From Nocardioidaceae bacterium (GTDB lineage: Bacteria; Actinomycetota; Actinomycetes; Propionibacteriales; Nocardioidaceae), in NCBI GenBank assembly GCA_018672315.1, contig CP076053.1, positions 1,413,827 to 1,477,826 on the forward strand: 64,000 nucleotides of DNA, given 5' to 3'. The position numbers and the translations under genes are program-made. Below, piece after piece: positions 1 through 8,277 of this stretch; the stretch's first letter is position 1; the number at the start of each line of letters is the position of its first letter. The notes under the pieces were generated by a model, which was given only the letters and a program-made list of their open reading frames with translations, had not been told where the DNA came from and searched no databases.

Positions 1-665
1 TGACCGGCGACGAGGACGACCTCTCGGTCGTCGTCGCCGACGCGATGGGCAAGGGCGTCGAGGCGGCCGTGACCGCGAAGCGCCTCCACGCGGCCTTCCG
101 CACCGCGGCCCGTGTGGACCGCCGCCCGTCGTGGGTCCTCGACATCGTCAACCAGGTCGCCTCCGACGAGCCCGAGGAGTACGCCGGCTTCTTCACCACC
201 GCCGCCTGCGTACGCAGCCGCCCGCAGCCCGAGGGCAGCCTGCTGGTCGACGTGGCCACCGCGGGCCACTGCCCGCCCCTGGTGCTCCGGGCCGACGGCA
301 TCGTCGAGACGATGCAGGCGCGAGGGCCCGTGCTCGGTCTGTATCCCGACCCGGAGTTCACCGCCGACACGGTGACGCTGGAGCCCGGCGACTCCCTGCT
401 CATCTACACCGACGGCATCACCGAGGCGCAGAGCGCCGACGACGTCTTCGGCGAGGAGCGGCTGACCGAGGAGCTCGTCCCCCTGGCCGGGCTCCGGGCG
501 CAGGCCATGGCCGAGCGCCTCGGCCTGCTCGTCGACGACTTCGCCGACCGGCTGCGTGACCAGGACGACCGCACGGTCATGGTGGTGCGCTGTCCCGTGC
601 GACCGGTCGAGACGGCTGCCGCCCACCTCGACGAGCCGCGCTCCCTCGACTCCCGGGCCTCATGA
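1..665 (+). CDS. SpoIIE/PP2C-type phosphatase, C-terminal part (5' end outside window)
   Basis: The reading frame is open from the first bases (codons in phase with base 3), so the gene starts outside the window. The visible 220 residues form the back half of a PPM/SpoIIE phosphatase domain: a DAMGKG motif (the family's GDxxGHG metal loop), a GHCPP segment, the YTDGITEA strand with a metal-binding Asp, and a C-terminal DDRTVMVVR. Such RsbU-like enzymes dephosphorylate anti-anti-sigma factors and usually carry N-terminal GAF or PAS sensors; that part cannot be seen here. The stop overlaps the next ATG in ATGA, so the two genes are probably translationally coupled. Substrate is unknown. Confidence 0.9.
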   Translation, partial: TGDEDDLSVVVADAMGKGVEAAVTAKRLHAAFRTAARVDRRPSWVLDIVNQVASDEPEEYAGFFTTAACVRSRPQPEGSLLVDVATAGHCPPLVLRADGIVETMQARGPVLGLYPDPEFTADTVTLEPGDSLLIYTDGITEAQSADDVFGEERLTEELVPLAGLRAQAMAERLGLLVDDFADRLRDQDDRTVMVVRCPVRPVETAAAHLDEPRSLDSRAS

Positions 666-1669
666 CCGGGACGGTCACCGAGCTCGCGACCCCCGAGGTC
701 CGGGACTACTGGAAGCACGTCGAGGCCGACGACCTGTCCGGCGCCCTCGGTGCCGCGGTGTCCCTCATCGAGCAGGGATGGAGCGTCACCGACATCGTGG
801 AGCGGCTCCTCACCCCCACCCAGCACCACGTCGGCCAGCTGTGGGCGGACGACGCCTGGTCGGTCTCGCGGGAGCACGCCGCCACCGCGCTCAACGAGGC
901 GGTGCTGCGTCGGGTCGGCACGATCCGCCGCACCTCGCAGACCAAGCCGGCAGGGGCCGAGGTGCTGGTCGTCTGCGCAGAGTCCGAGTGGCACGCCCTG
1001 CCCGGGCTCGCGGTCACGGTGCTGCTGAACGACCAGGACGTGCCCGCGGTCTTCCTCGGCGCCGACCTGCACGTGCCGGCGGTCCACCACGAGACGGTGC
1101 GCCTCAACACCCGCGCCGTCGTCGTCAGCGCCTCGCTCGCCTCCTCGCTGCCGTACGTGCAGCGGCTGGTCGAGGTCGTGCGCTCGGCGCGCGTCCCGGT
1201 CGTGGTCGGCGGGTCCGCCTTCGACCCCGACGGTCTGCGTGCGGCGGCGCTCGGCGCCACGGCGCACGCCGAGCGCGGAGGAGCCCTGCCCGACGTCATC
1301 CGCGCCCTGCCGGCGCGCGTCGCCCCCCTGGTGCTCGTACGCTCCGCCGCCCGCGAGGAGGCCGAGCAGCTCACCGCACGCCGACGCGACATCGCCGCCG
1401 CCGCCATGACGGCCCTGACGCTGACCTCCGAGCGCGACTGGCGCGACTTCGTCGACGACCAGCTGCCACACGTGCTGGGCGCCCTCGAGGCGGCCCTGAT
1501 CGTCAACGACCCGGGTGCGGTGTCCCAGGCCTGGGACTGGCTCGAGCAGGTGCTCGAGCGGCGCGGCGGACACGGCGTCGTCGAGGCCGTCCGCAGCGCG
1601 GTGACCCAGGCCGTGCGCGAGTTCCCCCTCGCGAGCCGCATGCTCGCCGACGTCGCACCACCGCGCTGA
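662..1669 (+). CDS. Cobalamin-binding, CarH/LitR-like sensor protein without a DNA-binding domain
   Basis: The 335-residue protein has a B12-binding helical bundle (about residues 10-95) followed by a Rossmann-like B12 domain (about 98-220). It carries W61-x9-E71-H72, the W-x9-EH signature of adenosylcobalamin photoreceptors (CarH/LitR), and E109-W-H111-x2-PG, matching the lower-ligand His region. There is no N-terminal MerR helix-turn-helix; instead a helical tail of about 115 residues follows the B12 domain. As I recall, the residue after the motif Trp is a His in Thermus CarH that ligates cobalt after light; here it is Ala62, so the photochemistry may differ. It is coupled to the SpoIIE phosphatase upstream, suggesting a light- or B12-gated input to that enzyme (inference). 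Confidence 0.8.
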   Translation: MTGTVTELATPEVRDYWKHVEADDLSGALGAAVSLIEQGWSVTDIVERLLTPTQHHVGQLWADDAWSVSREHAATALNEAVLRRVGTIRRTSQTKPAGAEVLVVCAESEWHALPGLAVTVLLNDQDVPAVFLGADLHVPAVHHETVRLNTRAVVVSASLASSLPYVQRLVEVVRSARVPVVVGGSAFDPDGLRAAALGATAHAERGGALPDVIRALPARVAPLVLVRSAAREEAEQLTARRRDIAAAAMTALTLTSERDWRDFVDDQLPHVLGALEAALIVNDPGAVSQAWDWLEQVLERRGGHGVVEAVRSAVTQAVREFPLASRMLADVAPPR

Positions 1670-1674
1670 GGCCC

Positions 1675-2526
1675 GTGGACTCCGCCGGTCCCGGCGAGCA
1701 GCTCGCCCGCGACGTCGACGCGTGGGGCAGACGCCTCGACGACAGCGAGACCTTCCAGCAGGTGGTGCGTCTGGGGCTGCTCGGCTTCGGCGCCGTGCAC
1801 CTGCTGGTGGCGCTCATCGCCGTCCGCATCGCCCTGGGCAGCAGTGCCGGCTCCGGCAGGGCGACCAGCGACGGCGCGCTGAGCCAGCTGGCAGGCGCAC
1901 CCTTCGGCCGCATCCTGCTGATCGTGATCGCCGTCGGGTTCGTCGCCCTGGTCGTGGCGAGGCTGCTGGAGGCGGCGTACTCGCACCGCGACGAGACCGG
2001 CGCGAAGGCCGTCGTCATGCCGGCGTACTCGACGCTGAAGGCCGCCCTGTACGCCACGCTGGCCTGGAGCACCGCCAAGATCGTGCTGGGCGGCGGCAGC
2101 GACGGCGGGCAGACCGACACCTTCACGGCGCAGGTCATGTCGATGCCGGGCGGGCAGGTGCTCGTCGTCGGCGTCGGACTCGCCGTCTGGGCGTACGCCG
2201 GGGGTCTGCTGCGCACCGGCCTGACCGCGCGCTACCGCGACAAGCTGGCCGCCGAGGGCTGGTCGGGCCTCTCGGGCTCCGCGATCGACAAGGTCGCCCG
2301 GGTCGGGTACGTCGGCAAGGGCACGGCGTTCGTCCTGGTCGGGCTGCTGTTCGTCATCAGCGGCCTCACCCACGACGCCCAGCAGTCCGGCGGGCTGGAC
2401 CAGGCGCTCCGAGAGCTCGTCAGCCAGCCGTACGGGCGCGTCGCGGTGATGGCGGTCGCCGTCGGCCTCGCGGCGTACGGCCTGTTCGCCTTCGCGCGGG
2501 CGCGACACCTCCGTCACCGATCCTGA
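1675..2526 (+). CDS. DUF1206 family membrane protein
   Basis: The 283-residue protein has about six hydrophobic segments arranged as three internally similar pairs, each opening with a V(A)R(V/L)G(Y/L)xGxG-like motif (about residues 30-45 and 200-215). This is the layout of actinobacterial DUF1206 proteins, whose function is unknown. The start is GTG five bases after the upstream stop; an open frame extends further upstream but only by overlapping the B12 gene. It probably belongs to the same transcript as the phosphatase and B12 genes. Confidence 0.75.
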   Translation: MDSAGPGEQLARDVDAWGRRLDDSETFQQVVRLGLLGFGAVHLLVALIAVRIALGSSAGSGRATSDGALSQLAGAPFGRILLIVIAVGFVALVVARLLEAAYSHRDETGAKAVVMPAYSTLKAALYATLAWSTAKIVLGGGSDGGQTDTFTAQVMSMPGGQVLVVGVGLAVWAYAGGLLRTGLTARYRDKLAAEGWSGLSGSAIDKVARVGYVGKGTAFVLVGLLFVISGLTHDAQQSGGLDQALRELVSQPYGRVAVMAVAVGLAAYGLFAFARARHLRHRS

Positions 2527-2560
2527 CCCCCGTCCGCCCGCGGGATGCCACGATGGGCGG

Positions 2561-4066
2561 GTGAGAGCCGCCGCGGAGTGGGAGGGGTGGACCTCGACGA
2601 CCCGCCGGGTCCGGCTGTACCTCGTGACCGTCGGCGTCGGCGCCCTGGTGCTCCCGTGGCTGCTGCTGCCGCTGGCCCCGACGCCCGTGGGGCCGCCGGC
2701 GCCGGTGACGCTGCTGATGCTGCTGGCCGTCGCGGTCTTCCACATCGAGGTGGCGCGGGTCCTCATCGGCGGCCGGGTGGAGGGACAGCAGCCCCACAAG
2801 GCGCTGTCCGCCTGGGCGCTGGCGAGCGCGCTGCTCCTGCCGCCCCCGATGCTCCTGGTCGTGGTCGTGGCGACGTACGCCCACGCCCGCTGGCGCGGGA
2901 TGCGCGTGCCGCTGTGGCAGTGGGTCTTCTCCGGCGCCTTCCTGGTGCTGGCGGGGTGCGCCGCGCTGGTCGTACGCCACGTGGTGCTCGGTCCGGGACC
3001 CCTCGTGCCGGGCGACGCCTCGGTCTCGGGCAGCGCGCTCCCCGAGGTCACGCTGGCGCTCGCCGCACTCGCGTTCCTCACGGTCGAGATGCTGCTGTTC
3101 GCCGGCAGCGCGCTGCTGAACCACGCCGAGCAGGAGCAGTGGCTGCGCGGGCAGCTGCGCTCGGTGTCCTTCTACGTGACCGAGGCAGCCGTGCTCGTCG
3201 TCGGCGCACTGACCGCGGTGCTCTGGAGCGCGGGCCCATGGTTCCTGCTGCTCGCCCTCCCGCTGCAGGTGCTCGCGGCGCGAGCCGCCCTGCTGCAGCC
3301 CGTGCGGCAGCGGGCAGCCGAGGCCGCCGTGCTCGCCGCCGAGAACGAGGTGCTCGCCGAGGCCAACGCGTTCAAGGTGCAGCTGCTCTCGATGCTCGGT
3401 CACGAGGTCGGCAACCCCCTCACGTCGGTGATCGGGTGGAGCCAGGTGGCCACCGAGGCGGTCGAGGCAGGCGACCTCGAGGGTGCGCGCGACGCGCTCA
3501 CGACCGCCGAGCGGAGCGTACGCCGCACGCGCGAGGTGCTCGCCGACATCACCGCGATGGTCGCGGCCGACACCGGGGCGCTCTCGGCGCATCCGGAGAC
3601 CGTCGAGCTCGCGCCCCTGCTGCGCGACGTCGGACTGCCGACGACGCAGGCGACCGACGAGACGACGGTGCGGGTGCAGCCCGGGCACCTGCACCAGATC
3701 CTCACGAACCTCGCCAGCAACGCCGAGAAGTACGCCGGGGGCGTCACCTCGCTCACCGCCGTGGCCGGCCCGGACGGTTGCGTGAGGATCGAGGTCGCCG
3801 ACGGCGGGGTCGTCCCGTCGGACGTACGCGAGCGCCTCTTCGAGCGGTACGCCCGCGCCGAGACGCACAGCGGACTGCACGGCACCGGCCTCGGACTGGC
3901 GATCACGCGCGATCTGGCACGTGCCAACGGAGGCGACGTCACCTATCGTCCCCGCTACCGGGACGGGCGCCCGGGATCGGTCTTCACGGTGATCCTGCCT
4001 GGTCCGGGGGCGGTCGCGTCCCCGGTGGTTCAGCCGAGCGAGGCCAGTCCCGCGGCGAACGCCTGA
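2561..4066 (+). CDS. Membrane sensor histidine kinase
   Basis: The 501-residue protein has about seven transmembrane segments (residues 20-250), then a HisKA domain with phospho-acceptor His281 in SMLGHEVGNPLTS, an N box (LASNAEKYAG), a G1 box reduced to VADGGV, and a G2 box GTGLGLAI. The multi-pass N-terminal domain resembles MASE-type integral-membrane sensors, so the signal is probably sensed in or near the membrane. No response regulator follows it; the partner must be elsewhere or the kinase feeds the phosphatase system upstream. The start is GTG; CACGAT lies 6 bases before it and could be a leaderless -10 box. The 3' end overlaps the convergent hydrolase gene by 37 bases. Confidence 0.85.
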   Translation: MRAAAEWEGWTSTTRRVRLYLVTVGVGALVLPWLLLPLAPTPVGPPAPVTLLMLLAVAVFHIEVARVLIGGRVEGQQPHKALSAWALASALLLPPPMLLVVVVATYAHARWRGMRVPLWQWVFSGAFLVLAGCAALVVRHVVLGPGPLVPGDASVSGSALPEVTLALAALAFLTVEMLLFAGSALLNHAEQEQWLRGQLRSVSFYVTEAAVLVVGALTAVLWSAGPWFLLLALPLQVLAARAALLQPVRQRAAEAAVLAAENEVLAEANAFKVQLLSMLGHEVGNPLTSVIGWSQVATEAVEAGDLEGARDALTTAERSVRRTREVLADITAMVAADTGALSAHPETVELAPLLRDVGLPTTQATDETTVRVQPGHLHQILTNLASNAEKYAGGVTSLTAVAGPDGCVRIEVADGGVVPSDVRERLFERYARAETHSGLHGTGLGLAITRDLARANGGDVTYRPRYRDGRPGSVFTVILPGPGAVASPVVQPSEASPAANA

Positions 4067-5127
4067 CGGGAAGCCTCGGAGGAGTCGATGCGCCAGTCGG
4101 TCTCCTTGGCGACGTCGAACCAGCAGAAGCCCTCGATCGCGGCCGTGGCATCGAGCACGGCGAAGAAGTCAGCCACCCAGGCCGCCTTGTCGCCGCCGAC
4201 CTCGGTCGAGGCGACCTCGCCGAGGTGGATCGGCCTCGCCGTCAGCGCCTGCACCTCACCGATGGTGGGCCAGAACAGCTCGCCGGCACTCTGCCAGGTC
4301 GACCACGACTGGCTGGCTCCGAAGTTGTAGCCGTCGAGAGCCACCTGGTCGACGTACGCGTCACCGGGGTAGAACGCCGCCAGCGGGGTGGACCCCGGGT
4401 AGGAGATGTTCGGCGACCACACCCAGGTGACGTTCGTCGCCCCGCGGGCGTCGAAGACGTCCACGACGTGCCGGAAGGCCGCGACGTAGTGCTCTGCGGT
4501 GTTGCCGTCGACCCCGACGGCCCAGGGGTACCAGTCGCCGTTGGCCTCGTGGGCGATCCGCAGCTCGACCGAACCGCCGTAGTCGCGCACCTGGTCGGCC
4601 CAGGTGCGGAGGTAGGGGTCCAGCCGCCCCGCGGCGATGCGGGACAGGGCGTACGCCGGCTGCGCGGTGCCCGCCGCCGGGTCCCACGGCTCCCAGGTGA
4701 TCTGCGGGATCGCTCCGGCCGCGGCGACCCGGGAGGCCGCCGCAGCGGGGAAGTCGGGCGTAGTGGCCCAGGCCTCGTACCACATCACCATGCTCGGTGC
4801 GGCTCCCGCGCGCTCGGTGAGCGCCGCCAGGTCCGCGGCATCACCGGGGGTGCCGGGCAGGAACACGGAGAAGCGGGGGCCGGACGGTGAGGGTGCCGGC
4901 TCCGGCGCCGTGGTCGGCGCCGTGGTCGGCGCCGTCGTCGGCACGTCAGCCGGGGCCTTGCGGCCCTTGACCCCGCCCGGGGCCGCTTCGGCGGACCCCG
5001 GACCCGCCAGGAGTGCAGCGATCAGCAGTGCGACCACGAGGACGACGAGACGCACGGCGACCTGTCCCGCCTGCCCTGATCTGCCGTTCGCAACGGTCGG
5101 CCCTATCCGCGGAGCGTTGTCGATCAT
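4030..5127 (-). CDS. Secreted glycoside hydrolase, GH26-like
   Basis: This 365-residue protein has a hydrophobic signal or anchor segment (about residues 27-50, ending AEAAPG), a Thr/Pro-rich linker (repeats of TTAP), and a TIM-barrel region. The motif RIAHEANGDWYPWAVG supplies the likely acid/base Glu, and IHLGEVAST the likely nucleophile Glu, as in GH26 mannanase/glucanase-type enzymes. Aromatics (WEPWDP, WVWSPN) fit a sugar cleft. The frame stays open through the upstream tRNA-Leu terminator, so longer starts are artefacts; ATG at 5127 is chosen, and GTG at 5055 (341 residues, a more classical signal peptide) is a real alternative. The gene stands alone; substrate is unknown. Confidence 0.75.
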   Translation of the reverse strand: MIDNAPRIGPTVANGRSGQAGQVAVRLVVLVVALLIAALLAGPGSAEAAPGGVKGRKAPADVPTTAPTTAPTTAPEPAPSPSGPRFSVFLPGTPGDAADLAALTERAGAAPSMVMWYEAWATTPDFPAAAASRVAAAGAIPQITWEPWDPAAGTAQPAYALSRIAAGRLDPYLRTWADQVRDYGGSVELRIAHEANGDWYPWAVGVDGNTAEHYVAAFRHVVDVFDARGATNVTWVWSPNISYPGSTPLAAFYPGDAYVDQVALDGYNFGASQSWSTWQSAGELFWPTIGEVQALTARPIHLGEVASTEVGGDKAAWVADFFAVLDATAAIEGFCWFDVAKETDWRIDSSEASRQAFAAGLASLG

Positions 5128-5249
5128 GTCGGGTCCGATCTCGTCCAGGACCCCTCCCTGGGTCCTCCCGACACCAGGATCCCCTCCACCGGGACCTTCA
5201 GCCGCCCGATTCGGGACTTCAGACCTGCAAAATCTCGGCAGCAGAGACG

Positions 5250-5283
5250 AGAAGCCCCGGGTCGGAGTCGACCCGGGGCTTCT
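5250..5283 (-). terminator. Hairpin terminator of tRNA-Leu
   Basis: A perfect 15-bp inverted repeat (arms 5250-5264 and 5269-5283, loop GAGT) begins four bases past the encoded CCA of tRNA-Leu on the minus strand. There is only a weak T-rich tail, as is common in high-GC actinobacteria. Confidence 0.8.
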
Positions 5284-5286
5284 CTG

Positions 5287-5373
5287 TGGTGCGCGAGGGG
5301 GGAGTTGAACCCCCACGCCCTTTCGGGCACACGGACCTGAACCGTGCGCGTCTGCCTATTCCGCCACTCGCGC
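5287..5373 (-). tRNA. tRNA-Leu (CAG)
   Basis: A cloverleaf can be drawn with a GCGCGAG/CTCGCGC acceptor stem, anticodon loop TTCAGGT (anticodon CAG, reading CUG), a long variable arm typical of Leu tRNAs, and a GGTTCAA T loop. The discriminator A and 3' CCA are encoded. CUG is expected to be the dominant Leu codon in this GC-rich genome. Confidence 0.95.
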
Positions 5374-5386
5374 AAGCAGCCGGGCA

Positions 5387-5392
5387 AGCGTA
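5387..5392 (-). promoter_or_regulatory. Possible -10 box of tRNA-Leu
   Basis: TACGCT on the minus strand lies 13 bases upstream of the tRNA 5' end. No convincing -35 hexamer is visible. Confidence 0.35.
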
Positions 5393-5494
5393 GCCCAGCC
5401 CCCGCGGCTCGGCCGAATCGGGGTGAGGAGCACGACAGCCGCGGCCCGCCGGCGGATGGGCGTTCCGCCCGCGGGTACCCGCACCTCCGGCGGC

Positions 5495-5500
5495 TAGCAT
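5495..5500 (+). promoter_or_regulatory. Possible -10 box of the fhaA-pknB operon
   Basis: TAGCAT matches the TANNNT -10 pattern and would start a transcript near 5507 with a leader of about 78 bases and an AGAGGAGGA ribosome-binding site before fhaA. No -35 match was found. Confidence 0.4.
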
Positions 5501-5584
5501 GACTCGACGCCGTCACGTCGGCGCACGCGTCGGCCGGCGCACAGAGCCGGCGTGAGGTCCGCACCGCTTCGAGAGGAGGAGCCC

Positions 5585-6334
5585 GTGGGAGTGCTGCAAC
5601 GCTTCGAGGACCGCCTCGAGGAGATCGTGGCGGGCACCTTCGCCCGCGCGTTCCGCTCGGCCGTGCAACCGGTCGAGCTGGCCGCGGCCCTGCAGCGTGA
5701 GTGCGACCGCTCCTCCCAGGCCCTGTCGCGCCAGCGCCGGCTCGTGCCGAACGCGTTCCGCGTCCAGCTGAGCCCGTACGACCACGAGCGTCTCGCGGAG
5801 TACACCGACGCCCTCTCCGACGAGCTCGCCGACATGCTCAAGGACTACGCCGAGGAGCAACGCTACGTCTTCGCGGGCCCGCTGGTCATCGACTTCGAGA
5901 CCGCCGAGGAGTTCGGCACCGGGCGCTTCCGGGTGCTGAGCAAGGCGGTCGCGAGCGTCTCGGCCGCGTCGGGCTCCTCCCGAGGCCCCGAGCCCGGCCG
6001 CCGCGGCACCAGATTGGTGCTCGAGGTCAACGGCGAACGCGTTCCGCTCGAGCCCCCCGGCGTCGTGGTCGGGCGGGGCTCCGACGCGACGCTGCGCATC
6101 AACGACCCCTCGATCAGCCGACGCCACGTGGAGTTCCAGGTGGCGGGCGGCCGAGGCACCCCCGACGTGCACGTCGAGGACCTCGGATCCACCAACGGCA
6201 TGCGCGTCGACGGTCACGACGTCTCCCGCGCCCGCCTGACGGACGGCTCCGAGGTGCGCATCGGCAACACCACGCTCGTCCTCCACGTCGTCCGCCGCGA
6301 GGACCGCGACCGGTACGAGGAGGATGCGCAGTGA
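5585..6334 (+). CDS. fhaA: FHA domain protein FhaA (DUF3662-FHA)
   Basis: The protein begins MGVLQRFEDRLEEIVAGTFA, the start typical of FhaA, which fixes the GTG start at 5585 behind an AGAGGAGGA site. Residues 1-115 are the DUF3662 domain; residues 160-235 are a forkhead-associated domain with GRGSD, SRRHVEF and GSTNG, which binds phosphothreonine. In mycobacteria FhaA binds the phosphorylated kinase-like domain linked to MviN/MurJ and controls peptidoglycan precursor export; a MurJ-linked pseudokinase lies at 46.8-48.8 kb. The stop overlaps the fhaB start (GTGA). At 249 residues it lacks the long Gln/Tyr-rich linker of the mycobacterial protein. Confidence 0.93.
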   Translation: MGVLQRFEDRLEEIVAGTFARAFRSAVQPVELAAALQRECDRSSQALSRQRRLVPNAFRVQLSPYDHERLAEYTDALSDELADMLKDYAEEQRYVFAGPLVIDFETAEEFGTGRFRVLSKAVASVSAASGSSRGPEPGRRGTRLVLEVNGERVPLEPPGVVVGRGSDATLRINDPSISRRHVEFQVAGGRGTPDVHVEDLGSTNGMRVDGHDVSRARLTDGSEVRIGNTTLVLHVVRREDRDRYEEDAQ

Positions 6335-6813
6335 GCGAGCTGACCCTGGTCCTCATCAAGTTCGCCTACCTGGCGATCCTGTGGATCTTCGTGCTCTCGG
6401 CGGTCTCCGTGGTCCGCTCGGACCTGTTCGGTGCGCGGGTGCCGAGCTCGGCGCGTACGCCGGACCGTCGTCCCGATCCGGGCCGCGGCGGCGCCAAGCC
6501 CGGTCGGCCGAAGCGTCGTGGCGCGCCGACGCATCTGGAGGTGGTCGAGGGCGACAACGTCGGGGCCCGTGCCGACCTCGACGACGCGCCGCTGCTGATC
6601 GGCCGGGGATCCGACGCCGCGATCCGGCTCGACGACGACTACGTCTCCACCCGCCACGCCCGCGTGGGCAGGTCGGGCGACCAGTGGTTCGTCGAGGACC
6701 TCGGCTCCACCAACGGCACCTACGTCGACAACCGCCGCATCACCACGCCGACGACGATCGCGCCGGGCACCCAGGTGCGCACCGGCAAGACGATCCTCGA
6801 GCTGCGGAAGTAG
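6331..6813 (+). CDS. fhaB: FHA domain protein FhaB (FipA-like)
   Basis: The 160-residue protein has one N-terminal membrane segment (about residues 5-25), a basic Pro/Arg linker, and a C-terminal FHA domain (about 75-158) with IGRGSDAAI, STRHARV and GSTNGTYVDN. It is the membrane-tethered phosphothreonine reader of the pkn operon; the mycobacterial FhaB/FipA links FtsZ and FtsQ at the septum. The GTG start overlaps the fhaA stop by four bases. Confidence 0.92.
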   Translation: MSELTLVLIKFAYLAILWIFVLSAVSVVRSDLFGARVPSSARTPDRRPDPGRGGAKPGRPKRRGAPTHLEVVEGDNVGARADLDDAPLLIGRGSDAAIRLDDDYVSTRHARVGRSGDQWFVEDLGSTNGTYVDNRRITTPTTIAPGTQVRTGKTILELRK

Positions 6814-6825
6814 ACGGGTCGCACC

Positions 6826-8277
6826 ATGGCCCTCGCTCTGCGCTACGCCGCGCTGTCCGACGTCGGACGCGTACGCAAGGACAACCAGGACTCCGGGTAC
6901 GCCGGACCCCATCTGCTCGCGGTCGCCGACGGGGTCGGGGGGTCCGCCCGCGGTGACGTCGCGTCCTCCACGGCCGTGGCCGCCGTACGCCGCCTCGACC
7001 AGTCCCGCCACGACGAGGGCGAGGAGCAGCTGCTGCGCGCCGTGGCCGGCGGTCTGCACCGCGCCCACGACCGCATCGCGGAGCTCGTCGAGGCCGACGC
7101 CGACCTCGACGGCACCTCCACGACCGCGACGGTCGCGCTCTTCGACGGCGTCCGCCTCGGCTTCGGCCACGTCGGCGACTCCCGCGCCTACCTGCTCCGC
7201 GCGGGCGGCATCGAGCAGCTCACCAGCGACCACACGTTCGTGCAGAGCCTCGTCGACGAGGGCCGCATCACCCCCGACGAGGCGCGTACGCACCCGCACC
7301 GCAACGTGATCCTGAAGGCCGTCGACGCCGTGCACGAGGTCGACCCCGACCTCTTCAGCCTCGCCGTGCAGGCGGGGGACCGGGTGCTGCTGTGCAGCGA
7401 CGGCTGCAGCGGCGTGCTCGACGACGACGAGCTGGCCGAGATCATGACCGGCGGCAGCCTGGACTTCGTGGCCGTCGAGCTGGTGCGCCAGTCGCTGGAG
7501 GCCGGCAGCTCCGACAACGTGACCGTCGTGGTCGCCGAGGTCGTCGATCCCGGTGCCGCGGCGACCGAGGACGCCGACACCTACGCCGCGGCCAGCACCG
7601 GTCCGATGCTCGTGGGCGCTGCGGCCGACCAGCCGCGCGACCTCGCCCCCGGGGGCGGGTTCCGCGGTCACCGGTCCGGGGACACCGGCGAGCTGGAAGG
7701 GGTCCGCGAGTCGCTCGCGCGCGACGCCGCACCCGCCCGCGGCGGCCGCGCCGCGCGGACCACCCCGCGCGATCCCGAGGAGCTGCGCTACGCCCCGCAG
7801 GACCGCCCCCGGTGGTGGCGCCTGCGTGGTCTGCTGATCCCGCTGCTGGTCTTCGGCCTCGTGGGCGGCGCCGGGTACGCCGCCTGGTCGTGGAGCCAGC
7901 AGCAGTACTACGTCTCCCTCGACGGCGAGCGTGTCGCGATCTTCCGCGGTGTCGACGCAGACCTCCCCGGGCTGGAGCTGAACCGGGTGGCCGAGACCAC
8001 CGACCTCGCCTCCGACAGCCTGCCCGGCTACAGCCTCGCCGAGCTCGACGGCGCGATCCCCGCCGAGGACCTCGACGACGCACGGGCCATCGTCGACCGG
8101 CTCACCCGGCTGGTGCAGTGCCCGCGCCTGGTGCCCGGCGAGGTGCTGCAGCCGGTCGCGCAGCCGACGACCGCACCCTCGCCCGACCCGTCTGCCGGCC
8201 CATCCGCCAGCCCGTCACCGGTGACGGCGCCGCAGTCCCTGGTCGACCCGGTCCCCGACAGCTGCGGGACGGGGTGA
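6826..8277 (+). CDS. pstP: Ser/Thr protein phosphatase PstP (PP2C family)
   Basis: The 483-residue protein has an N-terminal PPM phosphatase domain (1-240) with SDVGRVRKDNQDS, the metal-binding Asp35 in VADGVGG, GHVGDSRAYL, CSDGCSG and SDNVTVVV. A disordered Arg/Pro-rich juxtamembrane stretch leads to one transmembrane helix (about 337-355) and an extracytoplasmic domain of about 100 residues ending in a Pro/Ser-rich tail. It is the cognate phosphatase that reverses PknA/PknB phosphorylation. The stop overlaps the next GTG. Confidence 0.95.
   Translation: MALALRYAALSDVGRVRKDNQDSGYAGPHLLAVADGVGGSARGDVASSTAVAAVRRLDQSRHDEGEEQLLRAVAGGLHRAHDRIAELVEADADLDGTSTTATVALFDGVRLGFGHVGDSRAYLLRAGGIEQLTSDHTFVQSLVDEGRITPDEARTHPHRNVILKAVDAVHEVDPDLFSLAVQAGDRVLLCSDGCSGVLDDDELAEIMTGGSLDFVAVELVRQSLEAGSSDNVTVVVAEVVDPGAAATEDADTYAAASTGPMLVGAAADQPRDLAPGGGFRGHRSGDTGELEGVRESLARDAAPARGGRAARTTPRDPEELRYAPQDRPRWWRLRGLLIPLLVFGLVGGAGYAAWSWSQQQYYVSLDGERVAIFRGVDADLPGLELNRVAETTDLASDSLPGYSLAELDGAIPAEDLDDARAIVDRLTRLVQCPRLVPGEVLQPVAQPTTAPSPDPSAGPSASPSPVTAPQSLVDPVPDSCGTG

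Noticed and set aside
5127-5316. N-terminal extension of the GH26-like gene
   Set aside because: It reads through the tRNA-Leu terminator and into the tRNA.
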